From CAYSUS01 sp964434165 (GTDB lineage: Bacteria; Planctomycetota; Planctomycetia; Pirellulales; Thermoguttaceae): 64,000 nt of DNA. Shown here in pieces: positions 28,481 to 37,303 of this stretch. The stretch is from the NCBI GenBank assembly GCA_964434165.1, contig CAYSUS010000023.1:1-64000 (forward strand), read 5' to 3'. Both the position numbers and the translations under genes were made by a program. Position 1 is the first letter of the stretch; every line of letters begins with the position of its first letter. A model generated the notes under the pieces. It saw only the letters and a program-made list of their open reading frames with translations, ran no database searches and had not been told where the DNA came from.

Positions 28481-28580
28481 GGTTCCCACGCTCCGCGTGG
28501 GAACCCGTCTCCTCGCGACGCTCTGCGTCGCGCAGGACGAACCAGCGTCGTGTTCCGTTCCCACGCAGAGCACGGGAACG
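28481..28580. repeat. Cluster of three hairpins between clpS and mtaB
   Basis: Three inverted repeats lie within 100 bp. 28481-28505 is an 11-3-11 hairpin (GGTTCCCACGC, loop TCC). 28514-28532 is an 8-3-8 hairpin (CGCGACGC, loop TCT). 28556-28580 is an imperfect hairpin with a CGTTCCC/GGGAACG stem. Hairpins of this kind are dispersed in planctomycete genomes. None has the T-run of an intrinsic terminator. Confidence 0.7.
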
Positions 28581-28652
28581 AGGGCGCAGTCGGATTTCGT
28601 GCTTCGGATTTCCCCAGGTGTTCGACGTTTCTTCCCGCGGTCGCCCTCGCAA

Positions 28653-29942
28653 ATGCCTACCTTCGCCACCTTCACCCTCGGCTGCAAGGTCAACCAGTAC
28701 GAGACCGAGTACGTGCGCGAAGGGCTCCTTCGCCTGGGCTACACGGAAGTCAATCATGGCGAGCCGGCCGACCTCGGCGTCGTCAACACCTGCACGGTGA
28801 CCGCCGAGGGGGACCTCAAGAGCCGCAAGGCGATCCGGCAGTTCGCGCGGCGCAACCCCCGCGCGGAGATCATCGTGATGGGCTGCTACGCCACGCGATC
28901 GCCCGAGCTCGTGGCTGAGCTGCCCGGCGTTGCAGAAGTCGTCACCGATAAGGCCCAACTGCCGGAGCTGCTCGGGCGCCTGGGCCTGGGGGAGGCGCCG
29001 CGGGGGATCTCGGGTTTCGGGCGGCGGCATCGGGCCTACGTCAAGGTCCAGGACGGCTGCCGCCAGCAGTGCAGCTACTGCATCATCCCCAGCGTGCGGC
29101 CCGAGCTGCGCAGCCGGCCCGTCGACGAGGTCGCCGAGGAGGTGGCAGGCCTCGTCGGCGCCGGTCACCGCGAGATCGTCCTCACCGGCATTCACCTGGG
29201 GCACTACGGCGTCGATCTGGTCCACGGCAAGGGCCGCGCCTTGCGCCGCCCGACGCTGGCCCGGCTCGTGGAGCGCCTGGCCGGTCTGCCGGGTGGGTTT
29301 CGCATCCGCATCTCGAGTCTCGAGGCGGCCGAGGTCGATCGCCGCTTGACCGACCTCGTCGCCGGGCTGCCCGACCGCGTCTGCCCGCATCTGCATCTGT
29401 CCATGCAGAGCGGGTCCGACGCCGTGCTGCGCCGCATGCAGCGGCGGTACACGCGCGACGAGTTCATCCAGCGCTGCCGTCAGATACGCGAGGTGCTCGA
29501 CCGGCCGGCCCTTACGACCGACGTGATCGTGGGCTTTCCGGGCGAGACCGAGGCGGATTTTGAGGCCACGTGCCGGACGGTCGAGGAGATCGGATTCTCG
29601 AAGATCCACGTGTTCCGTTTCAGCCCCCGCGAGGGCACGCCCGCGGCCGACATGCCCGACCAGGTCCCCGCCGCGATCAACAAGCGCCGCGCGGCCGACC
29701 TGGCGTCGCTGGGCGAGCGCCTACGGCGGAAGTACTTCGAGAGCCTGCTGGGCCGCACCATGCAGGTGCTCGTGGAGGGCCGTTTCGATGAGTCGAGCGG
29801 GGTGCTGACCGGGACGTCCGAGCGCTACGTCCCCGTGCAACTGCCGGGTGAGGAGCAGCTCATCGGCCGGCTGGTCGAGGTCGCGGCTGTCGGGCTGGGG
29901 CAGACTTCCGAAGTCCTGACCGGCAGACTTCCGACGTCTTGA
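28653..29942 (+). CDS. mtaB: tRNA t6A37 methylthiotransferase
   Basis: A 429-residue radical-SAM methylthiotransferase. The N-terminal cluster domain has C11 (LGCKVNQYE), C47 (NTCTVT) and C78 (MGCYA). The radical-SAM cluster is C136, C140 and C143 in DGCRQQCSYC. A TRAM-like C-terminal region follows. It adds a methylthio group to t6A at position 37 of certain tRNAs; the MtaB branch is suggested by the start FTLGCKVNQYE and the overall size. The last 13 residues (QTSEVLTGRLPTS) are encoded by a dispersed inverted-repeat element, so the natural end of the protein may have been extended by insertion of that repeat. Confidence 0.9.
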   Translation: MPTFATFTLGCKVNQYETEYVREGLLRLGYTEVNHGEPADLGVVNTCTVTAEGDLKSRKAIRQFARRNPRAEIIVMGCYATRSPELVAELPGVAEVVTDKAQLPELLGRLGLGEAPRGISGFGRRHRAYVKVQDGCRQQCSYCIIPSVRPELRSRPVDEVAEEVAGLVGAGHREIVLTGIHLGHYGVDLVHGKGRALRRPTLARLVERLAGLPGGFRIRISSLEAAEVDRRLTDLVAGLPDRVCPHLHLSMQSGSDAVLRRMQRRYTRDEFIQRCRQIREVLDRPALTTDVIVGFPGETEADFEATCRTVEEIGFSKIHVFRFSPREGTPAADMPDQVPAAINKRRAADLASLGERLRRKYFESLLGRTMQVLVEGRFDESSGVLTGTSERYVPVQLPGEEQLIGRLVEVAAVGLGQTSEVLTGRLPTS

Positions 29943-29956
29943 AGACTTCGGAAGTC
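29903..29956 (+). repeat. Dispersed hairpin repeat (copy 1)
   Basis: GACTTCCGAAGTC at 29903-29915 is followed by a near-perfect inverted repeat at 29926-29956 (arms GACTTCCGACGTCTT and AAGACTTCGGAAGTC, one mismatch). It covers the last codons and stop of mtaB. Related copies follow other genes at 57818 and 63472. Confidence 0.75.
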
Positions 29957-30052
29957 CATGGGACCGAAGGCCTTCCCCGTGGATTCTCCGCGCCGGCGCG
30001 GTACAATCAACCCGTCCCAGTCGTCCGTCATCACGCGTGGGGAGAACCGTCC

Positions 30053-31156
30053 ATGGCCGAAAAGCTTACCCGTCGTGAGTTCGTCCGCGATTGCTCCAGA
30101 ACCGCCGCGGCCGTGGCCGCGGGCATGACGCTGCCGGGCATCGTTTCGGCCGGCAACCCGCAGCAGGCCGATACCAGCAAGATCCTCAACTACAACGAGA
30201 ACATGGAGTACCGCGCGTGCGGGCGGACCGGGCTGATGATCTCGGCCGCGGCCCTGGGCGGCCACTGGAAGCGCGTGGTCAAGGTGATCGGCGGCGACGA
30301 GGCCCCGGGCTGGATGACCATGAAGATCGGCCGGCCCGAGTTCCAGAAGAACCGCCAGGAGGTCGTCTCCCGCTGCATCGACCGCGGCATCAACTACGTC
30401 GACGCCTGCTGCCGCGAGGAGATCCTGGCCTACGCCCAGGCGCTGAAAGGCCGCCGCGACAAGATGTACTTCGGCTATTCCTGGCACGTCAAGGAGAGCC
30501 GCTTCCCCGAGTGGCGCCCTTGCAAGGCGCTTCAGAAAGGTCTCGACGAGGGGATGAAGGAGGCCGGCCTGGAGTACGTCGACCTGTGGCGGATCAGCCT
30601 CCTGGTCGATAGCAGCCGCCACCCCGAGGCCGAGATCGAGGAGGCCGTGGCCGCGCTGGACTGGGCGAAGAAGACGGGCCGCGCCCGGTTCATCGGCGTG
30701 TCGTCCCACGACCGGCCCCACCTGAAGAAGCTCATCGAGAAGTACCCCGAGCAGATGGAGATCATCCTCACGCCCTACACGGCCAAGACCAAGGTGGTCG
30801 AGGACGAGGCCGGGCTGTGGGCCACGATCAAGAAGCACCAGGTGGGCTGGTTCGGAATCAAGCCGTTCGCCAGCAACTCCGTGTTCAAGGGGGACAGCTC
30901 GCCGGACAGCCCGCACGCCGAGGAAGACAACCGCATCGCGCGGCTGGCCATCCGCTACATCCTCTGCAACCCGGCCATCACCGCGCCGATCCCCGGGATG
31001 ATCACGCCCGAGCAGGTGGACAACGTGTGCCTGGCCATCCTCGAGCGCCGCCAGCTCGACCTGGAGGAGCAGGCCCAGCTCGACCGGGCCATGGACCGCG
31101 CCTGGGCCAACCTGCCGCCCAGCTACCAGTGGCTGAAGGACTGGGAGTACGTCTGA
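30053..31156 (+). CDS. Aldo/keto reductase-like protein with lost catalytic residues
   Basis: A 367-residue protein with a twin-arginine-like leader (RREFVRDCSRTAAAVAAG), then the AKR pattern: YRACGRTGLMISAAALGG, NYVDACC, YVDLWRIS, a VSSHDRPH strand and a C-terminal LAIRYILCNPAITAPIPGM. In the standard fold the catalytic tetrad is Asp, Tyr, Lys, His. Here the Asp is D117, but the Tyr position is E122, the usual Lys sits in a KMYFGYSWH stretch with no matching Lys, and the usual His is S182. It is therefore probably not an ordinary NADPH-dependent carbonyl reductase. The ATG follows GGGGAGAA. It converges on the amidohydrolase gene. Confidence 0.75.
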   Translation: MAEKLTRREFVRDCSRTAAAVAAGMTLPGIVSAGNPQQADTSKILNYNENMEYRACGRTGLMISAAALGGHWKRVVKVIGGDEAPGWMTMKIGRPEFQKNRQEVVSRCIDRGINYVDACCREEILAYAQALKGRRDKMYFGYSWHVKESRFPEWRPCKALQKGLDEGMKEAGLEYVDLWRISLLVDSSRHPEAEIEEAVAALDWAKKTGRARFIGVSSHDRPHLKKLIEKYPEQMEIILTPYTAKTKVVEDEAGLWATIKKHQVGWFGIKPFASNSVFKGDSSPDSPHAEEDNRIARLAIRYILCNPAITAPIPGMITPEQVDNVCLAILERRQLDLEEQAQLDRAMDRAWANLPPSYQWLKDWEYV

Positions 31157-31199
31157 GCCCGCGCGGGCCCGCCGCGCCTCGCGCCTTTGCCCCGGGACT

Positions 31200-32210
31200 T
31201 CACCCCAGCCCGTAGAACCGCACCGCGTTGTCGTGGAAGAGCTTCTGGCGCTCTTCCAGAGACCGCCCGGCCACGACTTCCTGCAGCGCTTCCACCCACG
31301 CGCGCAGGCTGGCCACTTGCGTGCAGACGGGCCAGTCGCTGGCGAACATCACCCGGTCGGGCCCGAAGACCTCAAGGCAGTGGTCGACGATCGGGGCCAG
31401 ATCGTCCGGCTTCCAGTGCTTCTTGTCGGCCCGGGCGACGATGCCGGAGACCTTGCAGACCACGCGATCGCGCCTGGCCAGCGCGGCCATGTCGCGGCGC
31501 CAGGCGTCGGCGTCGTGCGACGGGGCGGGACGGTCCTTGCCCGGCTTCGAACGGCTCCCAAACGCCTTCGGGTCCGCGTTGCCGCAGTGATCGAGCACGA
31601 ACCGCGTGCCGGGGCAGGCATCGACGAGCTTGATCGCCTCAGGCAGACGCCCCGGCGGCATGCAGAGGTCGAATCTTAGGCCCAGCTCGCCCAACAGGCG
31701 CACGCCCTCGATCAATCGCTTCTCGGCCCACAGCTCCGGCCGCTTCGCCGGCAGGATGTGGCGGATGCCTTTGACGTACGGACTGTCCTTGAACCGGGTG
31801 ATGTACTTCTTGAAGCCCTCCTCGGCCGGCCGGCCGCCGATCACTGCCGCGACCATCGGGTTGTCCTTCTTCTCGCACAGCCCGATCACGTAGTCGGCTT
31901 CCTTGTCGAGATCATCGTCGTGCACCGCGACCTCCATGTACACGGTCTTGACGATGCGGAGCCCTGCGGCGGCCTGAAGATAGTCGGCCATGCGGTGATC
32001 GCGGTTCAGGCGGCCGCGGCCCTCCAGCCACGGCAGGCGGAGCACCGACCGGTCCCACAGGTGCTGGTGCGTATCGACGATGCGCAGGGCCCGTGGTTCG
32101 CGCCCCGGGCTGGCGGTCCGGGCCCCCAGCCCGGCGAGGCATCCGGCCGCCGCCCCCAGCGCGCGGGCCGCGGCCTGCTTCAGGAAGGCTCGTCGTTCGG
32201 GGTGCACCAT
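31200..32210 (-). CDS. Amidohydrolase family 2 (fuconolactonase-like)
   Basis: A 336-residue exported protein with an RRAFLKQAAARALG twin-arginine-type leader. The TIM-barrel amidohydrolase motif DTHQHLWD (HxH) is at about residue 45, LDHCG follows later, and FASDWPVC near the end supplies the last metal Asp. The family includes L-fuconolactonase and related lactone or aromatic acid hydrolases. Export suggests an envelope role. The substrate is not determined. Confidence 0.82.
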   Translation of the reverse strand: MVHPERRAFLKQAAARALGAAAGCLAGLGARTASPGREPRALRIVDTHQHLWDRSVLRLPWLEGRGRLNRDHRMADYLQAAAGLRIVKTVYMEVAVHDDDLDKEADYVIGLCEKKDNPMVAAVIGGRPAEEGFKKYITRFKDSPYVKGIRHILPAKRPELWAEKRLIEGVRLLGELGLRFDLCMPPGRLPEAIKLVDACPGTRFVLDHCGNADPKAFGSRSKPGKDRPAPSHDADAWRRDMAALARRDRVVCKVSGIVARADKKHWKPDDLAPIVDHCLEVFGPDRVMFASDWPVCTQVASLRAWVEALQEVVAGRSLEERQKLFHDNAVRFYGLG

Positions 32211-32360
32211 GGTCAGCTATCCTCCCGACTTCCAGTTCGCGCGCTCGGCGCGGGAGTGAACGGGGCTTCGCCTTCGCCGGACCTCAGTATAGCTCGGGCG
32301 CTCCGCCCCCCGTAGCAGGACGCTCCGCGTGCCGTCCACGAGTTTCGAGACCTCGCCCTC

Positions 32361-32871
32361 GCCCGCTCGCGGGAGAGGGTGGCCGCACAGCGGCCGGGTG
32401 AGGGCGGCCTGCTGAGCTCGTTCAGGGTCGCTTGCCTACGCAACTCGCCATGCGCGAGATGCCCTCACCCCCGGCCCCTCTCCCAGAGGGAGAGGGGAGG
32501 CTGGAGCCCGGCCCCTCGCCCGCTCGCGGGAGAGGGTGGCCGCGCAGCGGCCGGGTGAGGGCGGCCTGCTGAGCTCGTTCAGGGTCGCTTGCCTACGCAA
32601 CTCGCCATGCGNNNNNNNNNNNNNNNNNNNNNNNNNNNNNNNNNNNNNNNNNNNNNNNNNNNNNNNNNNNNNNNNNNNNNNNNNNNNNNNNNNNNNNNNN
32701 NNNNNNNNNNNCCCAGAGGGAGAGGGGAGGCTGGAGCCCGGCCCCTCGCCCGCTCGCGGGAGAGGGCGGCCTGCTGAGCTCGTTCAGGGTCGCTTGCCTA
32801 CGCAACTCGCCATGCGCGAGATGCCCTCACCCCCGGCCCCTCTCCCAGAGGGAGAGGGGGAGATGGAGCCC
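32361..32871. repeat. 157-bp tandem repeat array with gap
   Basis: The unit runs from the GCCCGCTCGCGGGAGAGGG motif to its next occurrence: 32361, 32518 and 32748 (the last after the N run). The first step is exactly 157 bp. Each unit contains a 10-3-10 hairpin, for example at 32475-32497 (CCCCTCTCCC, loop AGA). The third unit lacks about 25 bp after GGGAGAGGG. GAGGGAGAGGG-type repeats are common between planctomycete genes. The unit count is uncertain because of the gap. Confidence 0.85.
32612..32711. other. Assembly gap (100 N)
   Basis: Exactly 100 N, a conventional unknown-size gap, lies inside the tandem array, which is where an assembler would collapse or break. Confidence 0.98.
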
Positions 32872-32900
32872 TTACCCTTGACCACTCACCTCGTCATCTC

Positions 32901-34250
32901 CTACTCCAGCAGCGCCAGCGCGACCTGCATGTAGATCACGACTCCGATCAGGTCGATCAGCCCGGCCACGAACGGGTTGCTCATCAGCGCCGGGTCGAGG
33001 CGGAGACGGCGGAAGACGAGCGGCAGGGCCGAGCCCAGGAGCGTGCCGCAGAGCACCACGAGCACGAGCGTCAAGGGGATGACCAATGCGGAGAAGGGGT
33101 CGGGGGCGAACGTGGCAGCGCTGAAATACCCCAGCAGGCCGAGAAACCCGCCCAGCAGCGCGCCCATACCGGCCTCGCGCCACACGACGCGCCACCAGTC
33201 GCCGAGCTTCACTTGCCCGCTCGACATGGCGGTGATGACCAGGGTGGCCGACTGGTTGCCCGAGTTGCCGCCCGTGGAGATCACCAGCGGAATGAAGATC
33301 ACCAGCCAGGGGATGCGCTCGAACTCGGTCTCGTAGCCGTTCAGGGCGATGGCGGTCAGCAGGGCTCCGAAGAACAGGATCACGAGCCACATCCCGCGCT
33401 TCCAAGCCAATGTCAGCAGGGGCGTCTGGAGGTAGCTCTCCTCCAGCGGATGGACGGCCGCGCTCATGTGCGCGTCCTCCATGGCCTCGTCGCGCACGAC
33501 GTCGATCACGTCGTCGTGCGTGATGATGCCGACCAGGCGGTACTCGTCGTCCACCACGGGAATGGCCAGCAGATCGTATCGGGCGACCTTGCGCGCGACT
33601 TCCTCCTGGTCGTCCACGGCGTTGACCGTCACCAGGTCGCGCTCCATGACGTCGCGGATGAGCGTGTCGGGCCTGCCCATCGCGGAAAGGAGTTGCCGGG
33701 CGGAGACGAGCCCCCGGAGGTGATCCTGTTCGTCCACGGCGTACAGGTAGTAGATCGTCTCCAGCTCTTCGGCCTGGCGCGCGATCTGTCTGAGCGCCTC
33801 GGCGGCATTCCATTCCTCCGAGACCCGCGCGAACTCCGTGGTCATCACGGCACCGGCCGTGTGCTCCGGATACGCGCTTAAGCGCTGGACTTCCCGCCGC
33901 TCCTCGGCGGGAATCAGCGGCATCAGCTCCGCGACGATCTCCGGCTCGACCTCGCCCAGCAGGTCCACGCGGTCGTCGGCCGCCAGCTCGCCGAGGAACC
34001 GTGCGACGGCCGCGCGGTCGGCCGATTCGACGATCGCCACCTGCTTCTCCTCAGGCAGGAACGCGAAGATCTCCGCGCTGAGCGGCGGCTCCGCGTTTTG
34101 CAGCACCGCCCAGGATTCCTCCGGCGTGAGCCCCTCCATGAACTCCGCCGTGCGCGCCGGGTGCAGGGCGGTGCAGAATTCCTCCAGCTCGCGGGCATCG
34201 CTTTGCGCGAGGGCCTCGCGGAGCTCGGGCAGATACAGTGTGTTCACCAT
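32901..34250 (-). CDS. mgtE: Magnesium transporter
   Basis: A 449-residue MgtE. It has the cytoplasmic N-terminal helical domain (HPARTAEFMEGLTPEESWAVL), a CBS pair (IRDVMERDLVTVNAVDDQEE and LVGIITHDDVIDVV) that senses Mg2+, and five C-terminal membrane helices with the pore motif VISTGGNSGNQSATLV. It takes up Mg2+ across the inner membrane, gated by intracellular Mg2+ through the CBS domains. The ATG at 34250 is the family-like start (MVNTLYLPELREAL). Confidence 0.95.
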   Translation of the reverse strand: MVNTLYLPELREALAQSDARELEEFCTALHPARTAEFMEGLTPEESWAVLQNAEPPLSAEIFAFLPEEKQVAIVESADRAAVARFLGELAADDRVDLLGEVEPEIVAELMPLIPAEERREVQRLSAYPEHTAGAVMTTEFARVSEEWNAAEALRQIARQAEELETIYYLYAVDEQDHLRGLVSARQLLSAMGRPDTLIRDVMERDLVTVNAVDDQEEVARKVARYDLLAIPVVDDEYRLVGIITHDDVIDVVRDEAMEDAHMSAAVHPLEESYLQTPLLTLAWKRGMWLVILFFGALLTAIALNGYETEFERIPWLVIFIPLVISTGGNSGNQSATLVITAMSSGQVKLGDWWRVVWREAGMGALLGGFLGLLGYFSAATFAPDPFSALVIPLTLVLVVLCGTLLGSALPLVFRRLRLDPALMSNPFVAGLIDLIGVVIYMQVALALLE

Positions 34251-34671
34251 GGAGTCGTCCGTTTCGGGCCGAGCGGGCGCGCGGCGAGAGGGTGAGGGCG
34301 GAGGGGACGGCGCGGGCGGCATGGTCCGGACGGCGAACCGTCCGATCGGACCGGCGTTCGGACCGCCCGATCGAAGCGGAGAGAAACGCTCCCCGCCAGC
34401 ATGGGTAGAGGCAACGTCGTCGGAACCCCCGCGCGCCCCAGACCCTGCGCCAACCCCCGCGATAGCCACGCGCAAGTCGCCAATATCGCGGGTCGGAACG
34501 ATCGTGTCAAACCGCCCGGCGCGGGCGCCGCAGCCTCGCGCGCGCCAAGCCCACACCGCCCCGCACGATCCTGGGAGGGAGACGGGGCGGGGCTCTTCTG
34601 TGCGGAGCCCCCTTCGGGCCGCCTGGGCAGAAGCGGGCTGCCCCCGTTTGCCGAAAACCGCGCAAGGCGAT
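34251..34671. other. Intergenic, one dispersed repeat copy
   Basis: A 421-bp stretch between the start of mgtE and the end of the CbiA-like gene, both on the minus strand. It contains one copy of the dispersed repeat (core 34600-34622). No coding sequence is supported. Confidence 0.6.
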
Positions 34672-34680
34672 CTAGGATAG
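34553..34680 (+). repeat. Dispersed intergenic repeat, copy A
   Basis: A repeat whose 23-bp core (34600-34622) matches copy B at 21 of 23 positions and copy C at 20 of 23. Similarity to copy B continues on both sides (shared ACGATCCTGGG upstream and CGCAAGGCGA downstream). It reaches the stop codon of the CbiA-like gene at 34672. Confidence 0.6.
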
Positions 34681-36024
34681 CGCCGTCCACGGATCGGGCA
34701 CGGCGCGACAGCGGGGGCAGGGCTGGAAGAAGTGCTGCAACAGTCCCGGCAGGGCCCCGAAGTGCAGGTGCAGCCGACTCCCCACGGCGTGGAAGCTGCC
34801 CACCAGGTCGGAGGCCGCCTCGCGCTCCGCCGCGAAGCCAACCAGCGCCCCGGCCGGCTCGAGTTGCCATCTCGAATTCCGGTAGCCCCGCAAGCGAAGC
34901 CCGACCGGTCCCAGCCAGTTGGGCCGGGAAAGCGTGAGCTCAACCGGGACGGGCCTTTTCGGCTCCTTCGCGAGCCGGGCAATAGCAGGAAACAACCCCA
35001 CCATTCGCTCCAGCTTGCCCGCGGGCGTCTCCATCTGCTGGCACAGGTAGGCCAGTCCCCCGCCTTCCCCATAGATGCGGCCGCCGCGCCGCAGATGGCT
35101 GCGCAGGGCCAGCTTCATGCAGTGATTGGCCCCTAGGGCCTCGGCATGTTTGTCCGGGCACCCGCAGCCCACGTACACCAGCTCGGTGCCGGGCGGCAGC
35201 GCCTCGTCGTGCAGCGGCGAGAAGTCCGTCACCGTCGCCCCGTGACGCTCCAGTTCCTCCAGCACGTCCGGAAAGTAGCAGTGAAAGGCCTCGTCGTACG
35301 CCAAGGCGACTCGGACGCCGGGCTTGCACGTGCCCAGGCAATTGGGCTGCGGGGCCGGTCCGGGCAGGTCGCCGCGCCACGCCAGCGAGGCAATCGAACG
35401 GCCGTCACGGAACGGGAGGAACCGGTCGGCCAGCTCGTGGCAGAGGTCGCGTTTGCGCCCCCGGGCCACCGTATCGTCGGTCAGCGTGCGACGGATTGCG
35501 CCGAGCTCCGGCAGTGCCCCTACCACCGGGGTGCCCCACAGGGCTTCCAGATTCGTCGCCAGACGGCCCGCATGCCGGGGATCGCGCACGCGGTCGAGGA
35601 TCAGAGCATCGACGTCGCCCGGGCGACGCGGCAGGCAGCAGGGATCGCAGCGGGACACGTCGAGGACGGCAACCCGCGGCATCTGGAGCCAGGAACACAA
35701 CGTGTGCAAGCAGCTCCCGGCTTCGCCGGTCGCAGGCCCTTCGCGATCCAGGCGTCCGACGACCACCGCCAGATCGGCCGCCGCGCCTCCCGTCTGCAGG
35801 GCCGCGCGACAGGCGTCGCGCGACATGAGCCAGCTATCCAGGTGGCGCGGGGAAAGGCCTGTCAGCGAGGCCGCATCGCGGTAGCCGGCAAAAGAAGCCT
35901 CGGCCAGGAAGCTTTGCACCTGGAGGCCGTCGCGCCGCAGGAGCTCCACCACGGCCCCGAACACCGGACGGAAATCGCTCTCCGGCCCGACGGTACCCAG
36001 AGCTAGACGAGGCAAGTAAGCCAT
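34672..36024 (-). CDS. CbiA/CobB-like protein, catalytically degenerate
   Basis: A 450-residue protein clearly related to cobyrinate a,c-diamide synthase. HLDSWLMS at about 61-68 matches the family's LDSWM, and the C-terminal half has the amidotransferase-like LAYDEAFHCYFPDVLEELE, DKHAEALGANHCM and SRLHLHFGALP. But the N-terminal ATP-binding loop reads GTVGPESDFRP, without the Gly-Lys-Thr/Ser of a P-loop. The nucleophile position reads YGEGGG at 318-323, where the family has GECGG, so Cys is Gly at 321. Neither ATP use nor glutamine hydrolysis is likely. No other cobalamin gene is nearby, although the B12-dependent nrdJ lies about 3 kb away. Function unknown. Confidence 0.7.
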   Translation of the reverse strand: MAYLPRLALGTVGPESDFRPVFGAVVELLRRDGLQVQSFLAEASFAGYRDAASLTGLSPRHLDSWLMSRDACRAALQTGGAAADLAVVVGRLDREGPATGEAGSCLHTLCSWLQMPRVAVLDVSRCDPCCLPRRPGDVDALILDRVRDPRHAGRLATNLEALWGTPVVGALPELGAIRRTLTDDTVARGRKRDLCHELADRFLPFRDGRSIASLAWRGDLPGPAPQPNCLGTCKPGVRVALAYDEAFHCYFPDVLEELERHGATVTDFSPLHDEALPPGTELVYVGCGCPDKHAEALGANHCMKLALRSHLRRGGRIYGEGGGLAYLCQQMETPAGKLERMVGLFPAIARLAKEPKRPVPVELTLSRPNWLGPVGLRLRGYRNSRWQLEPAGALVGFAAEREAASDLVGSFHAVGSRLHLHFGALPGLLQHFFQPCPRCRAVPDPWTALS

Positions 36025-36550
36025 GCGTGCGCGACTGGCGGGGGCTGTGTGGATGACGATCGGGGGAACGACAAGGCGAGGCGAATGGAGGCGATCGAAC
36101 GGGCGTGGCGCCCGGCTTGAGCAAGCCTTGCGAACAGCAACAGGGCCTGTTGCACCGCTGATTTCCCCGGGCCGCTTCTCCCTAATTGTTCGGCGGCCGC
36201 GGGGGGCGGTCAACCCTTGCCAGAGGGCCGAGTCGCGTTTGCGCCGTCCCGCGTCGGGGCGATGCGGGAACCCGAACCGCCGGCACTTCTGAGGTCGTCG
36301 CGAGGGAGGCGCCCTTGCTCGTGCGGCGTTCGCCGTCGGGAGCGGGCACCCCCGGCCATCCCATGGACCGCGCGGGACGACTCGCGTTGACAAAACCTGA
36401 ATTGGCTGTTAGGTTTACGTAATTGGATTCGTGGTTCGTTGCCGAGGAAACGGGGACCGGCGTCCGGCGCCTGCGAGGCCTGTCCCCCTTCTCTCGCGAC
36501 CTCCACCGGCTCTCTTTCCGGGGTTTTCGGAAGGTTCTGAAGGCTCGTTC
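36025..36550. other. Divergent intergenic region, CbiA-like/rnc
   Basis: A 526-bp stretch between two divergently oriented genes, so it should hold promoters for both. A hairpin GCAACAG-GGC-CTGTTGC is at 36138-36154. The last 170 bp are less GC-rich and hold a promoter-like site before rnc. No coding sequence is supported. Confidence 0.5.
36387..36415 (+). promoter_or_regulatory. Candidate promoter of rnc
   Basis: A perfect TTGACA box at 36387-36392 is followed after 17 bp by TAGGTT (36410-36415), a weak match to TATAAT, in a locally AT-richer stretch about 135 bp before the rnc start. Only the -35 box is convincing. Confidence 0.35.
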
Positions 36551-37288
36551 ATGGTGGTGGAAGCCCTCCCCGACCTCGATCCGGAGCAGGTCGCGTGTCT
36601 GGAGACCTGCGAGCGGCGGATCGAATACGTCTTTTCCGACAAGTCGCTGTTGCGGGCGGCCCTGACCCACGCCTCCGGCGCGCATCATCGCCTCGCCTCG
36701 AACGAGCGGATGGAGTTCCTCGGCGACGCGATCCTCGGCGCCGTGGTCTGTGAGCTGCTTTACCGCCAGTACCCCGACTACCTGGAAGGCGACCTCACGC
36801 GGATCAAGTCGATCGTGGTCAGCAGGCAGACCTGCGCCAAGCTCAGCGAGCTGCTGAAGATGCAGGAGTGCCTGATCCTCGGCAAGGGCATGACCACGCA
36901 TCCGACCATCCCGCAGTCGCTTCTGGCCGACGTATTTGAGTCGCTCATCGCCGCGATCTACCTCGACGGGGGCCCCGAGGCCGCGCGCCGTTTCATCGAG
37001 ACCCACGTCGGCCCCGAGATCGAGTCGGCTGCCGTGGGCGACCTGGAAGGCAACTACAAATCGCTCCTTCAGCAGGTGGCCCAGCGCGAGCACGGCGTGA
37101 CTCCGACCTATCAACTCCTGGACGAGAAGGGGCCGGATCACTGCAAGTGCTTCAAGATCGCGGCCGAGATCGGGACGAGCCGGTTCCAGCCGGCCTGGGG
37201 ACGGAACAAGAAGGAAGCCGAGCAACGGGCCGCGCGCAACGCCCTGAACGAGCTTGGCGGCGACCGGCCGCCCTTCCCCACCGATTGA
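36551..37288 (+). CDS. rnc: Ribonuclease III
   Basis: A 245-residue double-strand-specific ribonuclease. The RNase III signature NERMEFLGDAILG (about 54-66) supplies catalytic acids, and the second set is in SLLADVFESLIAAIYLDGG. The C-terminal double-stranded RNA binding domain spans about 160-235 (NYKSLLQQVAQ, GRNKKEAEQRAARNAL). It processes rRNA precursors and regulatory duplex RNA. Length is normal. The ATG at 36551 is the first good start. The PP-loop gene starts 15 bp downstream and is likely co-transcribed. Confidence 0.94.
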   Translation: MVVEALPDLDPEQVACLETCERRIEYVFSDKSLLRAALTHASGAHHRLASNERMEFLGDAILGAVVCELLYRQYPDYLEGDLTRIKSIVVSRQTCAKLSELLKMQECLILGKGMTTHPTIPQSLLADVFESLIAAIYLDGGPEAARRFIETHVGPEIESAAVGDLEGNYKSLLQQVAQREHGVTPTYQLLDEKGPDHCKCFKIAAEIGTSRFQPAWGRNKKEAEQRAARNALNELGGDRPPFPTD

Positions 37289-37303
37289 CCGGACGATCGA
37301 CCC

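Larger units (their letters stand above)
32211..32900. other. Intergenic region dominated by tandem repeats
   Basis: A 690-bp space between the amidohydrolase start and the mgtE stop. It is almost entirely filled by a tandem array of GC-rich units and a 100-N gap, described separately. No coding sequence is supported. Confidence 0.7.

Noticed and set aside
32361..32871. CRISPR array
   Set aside because: The units are 157 bp and adjoin directly; there are no short direct repeats separated by unique spacers, and no cas genes.
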